This document shows positions 21,232 to 30,443 of a stretch of 64,000 nucleotides of DNA, piece after piece. The stretch is from Multifurca ochricompacta (lineage: Eukaryota; Basidiomycota; Agaricomycetes; Russulales; Russulaceae), in contig WTXG01000146.1 of the NCBI GenBank assembly GCA_022496185.1, forward strand, positions 26,419 to 90,418, in the 5' to 3' direction. The notes under the pieces are model-generated. The model searched no databases. It saw only the letters and a program-made list of their open reading frames with translations, and was not told where the DNA came from. How positions within the stretch are numbered: the stretch's first letter is position 1; each line of letters starts with the position of its first letter. The position numbers and the translations under genes are program-made.

Positions 21232-21512
21232 CCCACCACGCGGGTACGGGTTTCCACGGGTTGGGAGCCATATACCCGTACCTAGGGCATAGCATGAGTC
21301 TGGGTAACTCGCGAGTTTTTTGAGTAGAGCCATAGGAAAACTCATGGGTATTGATACTCGCGGATCCGGGTGATCCGTGGGAAAATACTCACACGGATCC
21401 GGGTATTGATTTTGGCACCCCAGGTACCTGCATGGGTACTCATGGAATACTCATGGGAATATTATTATATAAAATTATTTTTTTACTAGGCTTGTCAACC
21501 TAGAACAGAAAT

Positions 21513-21589
21513 GGCTGAAACATGGATTGAACCTAAAGACCTCTGGGAACAAGCTCGGTCCGGTGCTCTAACCACTAAGCCACCCAGCC
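21513..21589 (-). other. Degenerate tRNA-like sequence within hAT-D
   Basis: 77 nt with an A-box-like TGGCTTAGTGG, a B-box-like GTTCAATCC and a pairable acceptor stem (GGCTGGG with TTCAGCC, two G-U pairs). The anticodon and T stems do not form, so this is a tRNA relic or a pol III promoter remnant, not a working tRNA gene. Confidence 0.45.
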
Positions 21590-21661
21590 TCACTGGTAAA
21601 GACACACAATATATTATATATAGGGTTATGCAGAATTGATTTTATCACTTGTATCTATTTA

Positions 21662-21868
21662 ATTGTGAACGCGTTTTGATCTTATCACTTGTATTATCTT
21701 AGATGTATATCTTTAGTATCTAATTAATTGTGAACGCATTTTTGATCTTATCACTTAGATGTACATCCCAAGTATCTAATTAACTGTGAACACATTTTGA
21801 TCTTATCACTTAGATGTATATCCTAAGTATCTAATTAATTGTGAACGCGTTTTTGATCTTATCAATTA
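21662..21868. repeat. Imperfect tandem repeat, 55-65 bp units
   Basis: About 3.5 units, each starting near ATTGTGAACGCG and containing TTTTGATCTTATCACTT and ATCTAATTA. They lie within hAT-D. Confidence 0.7.
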
Positions 21869-22663
21869 GGCATGATCCCAGCATCTCTGTACCGACGTGT
21901 GCCGACGCGTGCATTCTTAAGCCTACCTTCCTAGATAGGAAGGCAATGCACGGTCTGATCGGCGCGCCCCACACTTCGCGTTTTTTCGCGTTTTTTCGCA
22001 TTTCTATAGATATTGTAACTGATTCTTGTTTTATTTTGGATCGGATGCATGATCTGACTTGAAACTTCGTGGGATCGTAGTAATATATATATTCTTTCTG
22101 TGTATGCAAGATGAAGATCTCTGGCTGCCTCAAACCTTACAAGTAAACCTACAAGTATACCCACGAGTACTCGGATCTGTGCGAGTATAGGACTCACGGC
22201 TCTGGGTGATCCGTGGGAACATACTCATGCGGATCCGAGTATGGGATTATCTAATCTAAATACCCACGAGTTCGGATCCGGGTAACTCACGAGTGCACTC
22301 ATGCTAGGCCCTACCCATACCCATACCTGGCAAAACCCGTGGTGCTTACCTGCGCGGGTATGAAAACCCTTGACAATCACTAGTCTGACCCCATTGGATA
22401 ACCTTTGTCTGCTTTGAATTCCATTCCTTCCACAATAATACAGGTGGGGTCGTTTGTGAAAGATGTGCCAATAGATTAACAGCAAGAGGAACATAGTCCA
22501 CAGCTTTCATAAGTTCTTCTGCATGATCATCATAAACATCTGTAACATGCACCCAGATCTCTTTAGCAGCATGATGACTCAGTGTCTGCAATGGTGCCAG
22601 CAGTGGTCTTGTCCACTGTGTCTCTGATGGCCTCTCTGTGCCCCGCATGGTGATCAGCACAGT

Positions 22664-24115
22664 TAGTGATTGTCAAGGGTTTTCATACCCGCGCAGGTAA
22701 GCGCCACGGGTTTTGCCAGGTACAGGTACGGGTATATGGCTCCCAACCTGTGGAAACCCGTACCCGCACGGTGGGTTTGGCGGGTATAGGCACTGATTAT
22801 CCATTGACAAGATCAGTGGAATTTCCAAGATAAAACACATCTGCAGCCACAAAAATACAAGATCTCGTCTGATGTATGATACAGGGTGAATGTAAATATG
22901 TTCTAGTGTTATCCTACAAAATATCAAAGCAGATCAACGGTGCAATGTAAAATAAAAGTGTTATCAGTGATCTACATTCTTGAAAATCATGATGCATCTG
23001 TTTTATTAATGCGTGACCAATTCTGCTGGTCTGGCACTATCTAAAATACTCTCTAGACTACTTTAGACTATTCTATAATCTAATTATCAAATTAATTTAT
23101 TGAAACAAGGCCCGCGTGTATCTACAAGCTGCATGGGGCAGCGACTACATTGCATTGCATGGTGGTCTGACCTCCTTCCTATTAAGGAAGGTTGACTTAA
23201 ACGCACAGAATTGTGCATCCAGGGACCAGGACAGTCGTGCTTGTATGAAATGAAACTAGAATAATAAAATAATAATGTAAATAAAAGATCCTTTTAATCT
23301 TCTGAACATAAAACAACAATTTTTGAGGAATCTTGAGTAGCCATAAATGAACGCGTTGTGTCCAAGTGCTTATCTCCTTGACCGGGATGGCCCGGGCCAT
23401 TTATCCGAAATGCGCAGAAATGCAAAGATTGGTCGCGCTCGTATAAAATTGAAACCAGAATAATAAAATAAAATTGGAATAATAAATTATCTTAATCTTA
23501 TGAACATAAAATAGGAATCTTTGAGGGATCTTGAGTAGCCATAAATGAACGCGTTGTGTCTGAGTGCGTATCTCCTTGACCGGGATGGCCTGGGCCAATT
23601 GTCTGAAATGTGCGATGCAAGTAAAGAACTTGCACGTGTTTCATTTTATGGGCAACCCAGGTATCAAAACAATTATCCAGGGGTTACCCCTGCCAATGTC
23701 TATGTGTTCATTAAATTTTTTTGCATTCTGTGTGGTTATCTGACAGGCTATTCATCAATGTTCTATAACATCCTATCTAATCATCTCTGTATACTGGATT
23801 TTAGTTGTGCTTGTATAAAATTGAAAGCAGAATAATAGAAAAATAATGGAATAATGAATTATCTTAATCTTCTGAACATAAAACAAGAGCCATTGAGGGA
23901 TCTTAAGCAGCCACAAATAAACGCATTGTGTATCTTCTTGGTCCAGGAAGGCCTGGGCCAGTTATCCGAAATGCACGATGCAAGTAAAGAACTTGCATGC
24001 GTTTTCATGGGTGACCTGCGGGTAACCCACGGGTTACCTGTACCCGTCACTACGGGTACGGGTATGGGTACGGGTACCAATGAGTATACCCCAGGGTTAC
24101 CCCTGCCAATCACTA
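22664..24115 (+). mobile_element. hAT-B, non-autonomous hAT-like element
   Basis: 1452 bp, TIR TAGTGATTGTCAAGGG / ...CCTGCCAATCACTA, with a perfect 8-bp TSD AGCACAGT (22656-22663, 24116-24123) in the NLR exon. GGTACGGGTACGGG-type repeats lie near both ends, with two AT-rich units of about 200 bp from 23200. No transposase. Homologous to hAT-A and hAT-F. Confidence 0.93.
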
Positions 24116-24368
24116 AGCACAGTGACACGGCGAACTTCTGTGACACTAGATAACAGCTCCTCAACAGAGTGCCTTGTGTCCCCAGCCTGATCCCAAGGTG
24201 ATTCAAAGTTGTCAAAACAGATAATGCATTCCTTTGCCTCAAGTGAGGTATGGATCCGGGACCAGAGGGAATCTGAAGGACCTTTTAAGACACCGAGCAT
24301 CTTTCCAAGTTCGATCAAGAGAGCCCCAGAGGATGAAATGGACTCGCAGGCAACAAAGTACCTACAGG

Positions 24369-25569
24369 TAGTGATGTGCATGGCTCGGCTCAAAGCCGTA
24401 AGCCGGCTGTTTCTGAGCTGGAAAAAGCCGGGCCGACATAGGCCGTGAAAACGGCTTCCAGCGGCCTACAGCTCAGGCTTTAGGTTTGGAAAGCCTGAAG
24501 CCGCGGCTTTTGGTGGCTGAGTCATGCTTTCTATCCGGATTTTTGCAAACTGTTGAACCAGAATACCAGTACAGAGATAGCAACATAATTGTGATTGTGT
24601 TTAGATAAAACAATTGATGAGATAAAAACATGTCTCACATTAATTAAAATACTGAGTATATACATCTCAGATTGATCATGTGATTAAATCACATTGCAAG
24701 ATAATACATTTGTTTACTTTAACTTAGTAGCTGATATAGTACATGTCCTGGATGCGCATTTTTTGGCATCCCAGACTGATTGAAAACCATCCTGAGGGTG
24801 TCACACGATTGCATGTCTTGCAGAGTCGACCTTCTTAGACTTAGATAAGATAAGAAGGAGTTCGGACTGATCTGACCCAGTCCACGCGATGCCAAGTAGT
24901 CGCTGCCCTACACATGGACACTGATAGATACATGCGGCCTTTGTTTGAGTAATACAATTCGATGATTTGATTATAGAGTGATCTAAAGTAGTCTAGTATG
25001 TATTTTAGATAATGCCAGACTGGCAGAAACGATTGCGCATTAATAAACAAGATGTGTCAGGGTACTTAGAAGAGTAAGCCACTGATAACTAATTAGATTT
25101 ACATTGCATGCTCGATCGGCTTTGGTATTTCGTAGAATAGTACTAGAACTTATTTAAAGGTCTATTCTTGCTGGATTTTCACTCTTAGTTTCACCACGAT
25201 CTCAACATCTTATCTTATCTACATAGCAAGCATGGGATAGAAGCACCTGTTACAAACACTTGTTATTGATACAAGCTAAACTAAGACAATTTATGTTACA
25301 TGAGTTAAATAGGAGACATAATATGGCAGAAGGCCAAAGCAGTGGCCAGGGGTTGATATAATGTAAACTACAAGTCCTTCAGAAATGCAGAGTAAAAGCA
25401 ATCAGAAGATCCAAACTAAAACTTGTAAAGCCGCGGCTTAGGCCTAAGCCGGGCCTAAGCCGGCTGGAAGCCATCGCTACAGCCCAGGCTTGAGTCTTGA
25501 CAAGCCTGAGCCGCTAAAAGCCGAGCCTAAGCCGCGGCTTCAGGCCGAGCCGGGGCCGTCACAACACTA
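24369..25569. mobile_element. hAT-C, non-autonomous hAT-like element
   Basis: 1201 bp, termini TAGTGATGTGCATGGCTC / ...GTCACAACACTA, perfect 8-bp TSD CCTACAGG (24361-24368, 25570-25577). The subterminal 100 bp at each side are packed with AAGCCG/CGGCTT inverted repeats. The core is AT-rich and non-coding. The same family as hAT-E. Confidence 0.93.
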
Positions 25570-26755
25570 CCTACAGGGGCCATAATATTCCTTCACACGA
25601 TCATGAGTGAGGACGGCATTGGCAAGGGTTGTTTTTCCATATCCACCAGGGCCAAGGATGGCGATGCGGGCGGGATGAGATCCGATGTTGGTGAAAATCA
25701 TGTGGATGATCTGAGCAACCTCAGCATCACGCCCAAAAAATATCTGGGGTGTGCGCGGCTTCGTTGGCATGGATCTATATGACCAGTCAGCCCGCACATA
25801 GACGCGGTATGTCCGAGAGGCACTTACGTGGTAGCCTCGGTCGGGTTAGGATGGGTAACCTATCGAAACGGTCCATCAAAATGCGCATGAGATGTAACTA
25901 TAAGTCACATACTGTGGTATTGCGCTCCATAACAATCTGGGCAAACCTCGAATCTAAGGCCATCTTCGCCTATAAAACGAGAACCCAAGTGGATTGTAAA
26001 GATAAATGAATGAATTTAATACCATGACTGACCTGGAAAGTTTGGAGCACATTCGACAACTTGGTATCATATTGCTTGACGGTCTGAAGCATGTCTGCAC
26101 GTAGGATGACCCTCGTGATGCGTCCGGTCTGCGCACATTCCTTCAACGCAGCTTCGATTCCATCTAGTTCACTTTCCCGCCAATCAGGTCATGGAAAAAC
26201 ACAAAGTAATGCAGAACCTACGTGCGAATGGACAGCAATATAGTGCGCAGGCCAGCCGGGAGGTCTTCTTCCTTCAGGTTGTGGGTTTGGCAGGACTCTC
26301 CCACATTGACAACGATATTGGCCACACTGGTGAGCTTTTGCATGACTGCCTCCCAATCTCCCTTGAACTGTTTCACTTCCTGTTCGCGGATTTATAAGGA
26401 TTTAAGAGAGAAATATGAGGGAGGAATTAGGGACATACGCCTCGCATCTGGAGTGCCAGTAGGAGGAGGCCTGCGATCGGGCCGATAAAGGGGACGTTGG
26501 TCGCGAGAGCACTCCCCTCCTTGAGAAGAGCGAGGGAAGTCTGTATCGCAGTCGTCGCAACAACTGTGGGTCCGCCGATTGACCCAGATGGGACGGGAGC
26601 AGTATCACCAGTTGCTGGTACCAGAAGTCAGTCAGGAAAGTTGAAAGAAAGAAGAGGGTTGGAGTTGTCTAAGACTCACGAGTTGAGGACTTGTCCCTAG
26701 AAGACGGAAAGATCTTCTGGAAGGATTTTCTGAATGAAAATGATTTGGATTGCAT

Positions 26756-26932
26756 GTTTTTTATTTGTGTGTAGCAGATGATGGTTAGCACTGCGGTGGA
26801 CAAGGTGCTGACACTGGGAAACTACCAGAACCGGGCCGGATGCCGGGTGCAGGAACCCTTTGCGCGATTGCGATGTTTATTGATTGATCCCACACTCACA
26901 AAATCCATAATTGGCTATAGGGGCATTGAACC
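26756..26932. promoter_or_regulatory. Divergent promoter region between NLR and reductase genes
   Basis: 177 bp separating two head-to-head genes (247 bp if the reductase starts at 27003). It contains ATTGGCTATA (26919-26928), an inverted CCAAT beside a TATA-like motif, upstream of the reductase. Shared regulation is possible but not shown. Confidence 0.5.
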
Positions 26933-28246
26933 ATGAGCATGAGAATAAAATTGACGCCATTCATATCTGTTCATCATCATCTCCCTCTCTTCTCTCTTCT
27001 AAATGGTCGTTGCTGTTTCCCCCCGGCTAAAGTCCTCGTCACAGGCGCGAATGGTTATCTCGCCGTCTGGGTCGTCAAGAAATACCTGGAAGCTGGGTAT
27101 GCCGTGCGCGGAACTGTCCGTTCCTTGACCAAAAACGCCTTCCTCAAAGATCGATTTGCCCATTATGGTGACCGCTTCGAGCTTGTCGTGGTCGAGGACA
27201 TTACCAAGGACGGTGCCTTTGACGAAGCCGTCAAGGGCGTTGATGCTATCGCACACACAGCCTCTCCATTTCACTACAAGGCTACTGATCCCGATGGTCT
27301 GGTCTTTCTGTTTTTATCTTCCGGAGTGTGGCTCTCGTTGACGTGCAACACGTCCATTACCTCTCAGAGCTCATTATCCCTGCCGTGCGCGGAACAACAT
27401 CAATCCTGAACTCGACCTTGAAGCACGGAAGTGCTGTGAAGCGTTTGGTTCTCACGTCTTCGGTGGCTGCCGTCCGCGAGGAGGCCACGACACCGCGAGT
27501 CTTCAACGAGACGACTTGGAACAACTCCGCGATGGAGGCGGTCAAGACGAAAGGTTCTACGGTTGGGCCGGTGACAATATACTTGGCATCGAAGACCCTC
27601 GCAGAAAAGGCCGCATGGGATTTTGTGGCCACTCATAAGTCTGAGATCTCGTGGGATCTCGTCGTCATCAACCCCCCGTATGTCTTCGGGGTGCGTCTAT
27701 GCGATATATATCTCGTTTTATCGGTAACTGATTCTTCGCGCGGGCTTGTTTATAGCCCTCTCTCAGTCCCGCGCCGACAGTTGACGACATTAACACGTCT
27801 CAGCGTGAAGTATACGACACACTCTCGGGTGCGAGGACCAGCGCACAATTGCGGAATCAGGGAAATTGGGTGCATGTGGCCGTCGCTGCGGAGGCACATG
27901 TGCGCGCGACGCATGTAGCAGCTGCGGGTGGTGAACGGATCATTGTTACATCTGGCCCTTTCTTCTACCAAGACCTCCGTGAGTCATTGTTTCGGCCCGT
28001 TCCCACAGGTCCGTGTCATTATGGAGCTAACACTTCTCGCAAGTGGACGCTGCGGCTGAGCTCGGCATCCCGAATGTACCACGTGGAGAGCCGGGATCAA
28101 CGAAGGACATACCGATAATCATCAATCTTGAGACGAATAAAGCAAGGGAGTTGCTCGGACTGACGTCGGAAACCCCTTTGAAGGATCTTGTCGAAGAATC
28201 AGTCAAGGACTTCAAAGAGCGTGGCTATCCTGGATTTACCGTATAG
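26933..28246 (+). CDS. NAD(P)-dependent extended SDR (dihydroflavonol-4-reductase / aldehyde reductase-like)
   Basis: Probable cytosolic NADPH-dependent ketone/aldehyde reductase of the DFR/GRE2-like extended SDR family. Inferred exons: 26933-27296, 27368-27690, 27756-27978, 28044-28246, with GT-AG introns and phases that fit (about 370 codons). Seen: Rossmann motif VTGANGYLA, active-site Ser in LTSSVAAV, YLASK (YxxxK catalytic pair), NPPYVFG, and WVHVAVAAEAHV. The C-terminus ends GYPGFTV at TAG. The start is odd: the usual position would be ATG at 27003 (VVAVSPP...), but a run of six C puts it one base out of frame. The only in-frame ATGs are 26933/26939, adding an atypical N-terminus. So either the longer start is used or the gene (or the assembly) has lost one C. 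Confidence 0.85.
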
Positions 28247-28744
28247 GGATCAGCAATGGTGATGACCAGAGTTTCAGTAAGAAGGCAATATCAGTTGTTC
28301 ATTGTCAATTCTTAGTTGGAATGCCAAAAGTTTGGTTTTTCTAAGTGTCTGCTTGATCATATCATCACCAGCCTCCAGCTTAATCAGGACTTCTTTAACC
28401 AACAAGGTGAGATAGATAGTAGTATTGTAGTATCTAAAGTACAAGCTGACAAAAATGCAGCTGTGAGAAGGTTTAGCTATCTATGTAGATAGTGGATAGG
28501 TTCAGTTGTTGTGGTCAAAACTGATATTTTAATTAGTATCTTTAATTATGTAGATAGCAGATAGGCTATTACTAAGCATTAGCTAACTACAATAAAGATA
28601 AGATACTGATACTCACTTCAGTTGTTGTGGTCAAAACTGAAGTGAACATGTACAATGTAGTGACCTTTTATAGTACATAAAAGTGTGACAATCATAACAG
28701 TAAACAGTTCTATTTACTTGTGACAAGATATTGGAAGGAATGTG
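28247..28744. other. AT-rich intergenic DNA with a repeated palindrome
   Basis: No gene seen. A 24-bp near-palindrome of the form TTCAGTTG...CAAAACTGA occurs identically at 28501-28524 and 28617-28640. The rest is AT-rich and without transposon similarity to other parts of the window. It probably holds the 3' flank of the reductase gene. Confidence 0.6.
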
Positions 28745-28943
28745 TGTTGACACAGGATGTGTCTGGAGATGCTTCAGGCATCTAAGGTTCGCTTCAGCTG
28801 TAGATTAGATTAGATTAGATTCCGGAGTTTTGAACTTTTTATGTTATCTTTATTACATTCTTTCTCACCTTACTCAGCTGATTAGTGATGACCTTAGTAA
28901 TGTGCAGTATAGCATGTGATTCTCCTTTGGCCAATGGCCTTAG
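28745..28943 (+). repeat. Copia-W LTR fragment
   Basis: Begins TGTTGACACAGG and matches the first 200 bp of the Copia LTRs. It is interrupted at 28943 by Copia-Y (likely 5-bp TSD CTTAG; partner outside the window). The rest of Copia-W is not in the window. Confidence 0.8.
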
Positions 28944-29199
28944 TGATGAACAGGCAAGGTGTGCAGCATACTGACTGTAAGAGTTAGTGGGTTAGGCTAG
29001 ACAAAGAAAGTTACTTCAGATGTTAGAAGAACTCTGTATTAACTATACTACTGACCTAGACAAAGAAAGTTCTATATAATGAACATTAGTCTAATAGTTA
29101 AGTAGATAGTAAAGAAGGAACTTACACTTCAGATGTTAGAAGAACTCTGAAGTGTAAAAGATGAAACAGACACCCTTATATACCCATGGGGGCCAGGGG
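28944..29199 (-). repeat. Copia-Y 3' LTR, first part
   Basis: Inverted LTR beginning TGATGAACAGGC. It is long form, with intron-like segment at 29072-29125 and spliced-form duplicate from about 28998. Broken by Copia-3 with TSD AGGGG (29195-29199 and 45597-45601), and continues at 45602. Confidence 0.9.
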
Positions 29200-29578
29200 T
29201 GTCGAACAGGCATGAGGCGCAGCATACTGACTGTAAAGGTTAGTGGTTTAGGCTAGAAAACAAGTTATACTTCAGAGGTGAAGAAAAATCTGAAGTGTAG
29301 GAGACGAAACAGACACCCTTATATACCCCAAGGGATGGTCTGTGCGCACTGGGAATAAGTCCACAAGTGCTGGACAATAAGTATGAGGGACAAAGGCCAT
29401 TGGCCACTACAGAAATCACATGTTACATGGTGCATCAGTCAGCTACTGTGGAATGTGAGAAAGAAAGTAATAATGATAATGTAAAAAGTCCAAGACTCCG
29501 GTATCTAATCTATCTACAAAGTAGCTAATCTAATCACCTGATGCCTGAAGCATCACTGAACATCTTCTGTGTTCAACA
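29200..29578 (-). repeat. Copia-3 3' LTR (short form)
   Basis: 379 bp. In LTR orientation the hairpin exon is joined directly to the downstream exon, with no GTAAGT intron, spacer or second copy. Followed on the + strand by the polypurine tract complement TCCCTCCATG. Confidence 0.93.
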
Positions 29579-29744
29579 TCCCTCCATGCTGAAGGCATCT
29601 GGTCATGGATGGGAAATGAATTGGATGAGCACACTGCCATCACAATTGAATGAGCATATCGCCAGCCAGAGATCCAACTTCTCTAACTCTCAAGTGCGGG
29701 TTGTAAGTTTTGCATACAAGTTGTAGATTCACTTATGCAGGCTG
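29579..29744 (-). other. Copia-3 3' untranslated region, part
   Basis: Non-coding 3' region of Copia-3. It is cut at 29744 by Copia-4, with TSD GGCTG at 29740-29744 and 36717-36721, and resumes at 36722. Confidence 0.85.
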
Positions 29745-30236
29745 TGATAAACAGGCATGTGCGCGCAGTGATACTGACTGTGGTTAGTGTGTAAGGCTAG
29801 AACAAGTTATACTTCAGAGGTGAAGAAAACTCTTTATTACTATACTACACACCTAGAACAAGTTATCTACAAAAGATGGTTAGTTATAGGTAAAGTAGTA
29901 AGTAAAGAGACTGGGACTTACACTTCAGAGGTGAAGAAAACTCTGAAGTGTAAGAGATGAAACAGACACCCTTATATACACTTCAAGGGATGGTCTGTGC
30001 ACAATGGAATGCGCTAGAATGTACTACTGAGGGACTAAGGCCATTGGCCAGTGAGATATCACATGCTACACAGGATTACTAAGGTATATCAGTCAGCTGC
30101 TGCGCATCGCGAGAAAGAAAGTAATAATGATAAGGTAAAAAGTCCGAAACTCTGAATCTTTATCTAATCTAATCTAGCACAGCTTAGACCCTAACCCAGA
30201 TGCCTGAAGCACCTCAAGACACATGCCGTGTCAACA
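29745..30236 (-). repeat. Copia-4 3' LTR (long form)
   Basis: 492 bp. Intron-like segment at 29867-29921, flanking exon parts at 29922-29944 and 29853-29866, and the spliced-form duplicate at 29797-29833 with all 37 positions identical. Confidence 0.95.
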
Positions 30237-30443
30237 TCCCTCCATGATTAAGGCATCAGGTCAAAAATGAGTTGAATGAGCATATCGCCAGTTAAGAGGC
30301 GTGAGAGTGAGTCGATGAGAGGAGAGGAGTGATCTGAAGTGTGTTATGCAAACTGAAACGTGTTCAGTTACACACCTCTTGCGTCACTCTCGAAGTCGAG
30401 AACGTGGACACTTCCTGTGTCACATTTGAGGTCGAGAATATAC

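Larger units (their letters stand above)
21283..22313. mobile_element. hAT-D, non-autonomous hAT-like element inside hAT-A
   Basis: 1031 bp with imperfect TIRs (TAGGGCATAGCATGAGT / TAGGGCCTAGCATGAGT) and an 8-bp TSD CCCGTACC/CCCATACC (one transition). Subterminal arrays of GGATCCGGGT and GGTAACTC motifs are present. It contains a tRNA-like segment and a short tandem repeat but no transposase. Superfamily is assigned from the TSD length and the TAG-starting termini. Confidence 0.75.
21232..22382 (-). mobile_element. hAT-A, right segment
   Basis: Continues hAT-A after Copia-2 and ends in the inverted terminus CCTTGACAATCACTA (TIR TAGTGATTGTCAAGG). It carries subterminal CGGGTACGGGT-type repeats and is itself interrupted by hAT-D. 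The adjacent NLR bases GTCTGACC (22383-22390) are the expected 8-bp TSD; the partner is outside the window. Confidence 0.85.
22383..26755 (-). pseudogene. NB-ARC (NLR-type) gene split by three hAT-like insertions
   Basis: A fungal NLR, a putative STAND ATPase of the heterokaryon-incompatibility/cell-death type. Inferred exons: 26755-26680, 26614-26439, 26379-26222, 26171-26033, 25969-25913, 25859-25828, then a long exon from 25774. All have GT-AG introns and consistent phases. The N-terminal part (about 210 residues) is helical with PFIGPIAGLLLLALQM, reminiscent of MLKL/HeLo-like bundles (inference). The NB-ARC domain shows Walker A GPGGYGKTTLA (about 25627-25653), Walker B CIICFDNFESPW (about 24240) and VPLAVNLLAHL (about 22480). 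Insertions hAT-C and hAT-B fall cleanly in the last exon; removing them with one TSD copy restores the frame across each joint. hAT-A cuts off the C-terminal repeats, which are not in the window. Confidence 0.85.

Noticed and set aside
21513..21589. Functional tRNA gene on the minus strand
   Set aside because: Anticodon stem and T stem do not pair; kept only as a tRNA-like relic.
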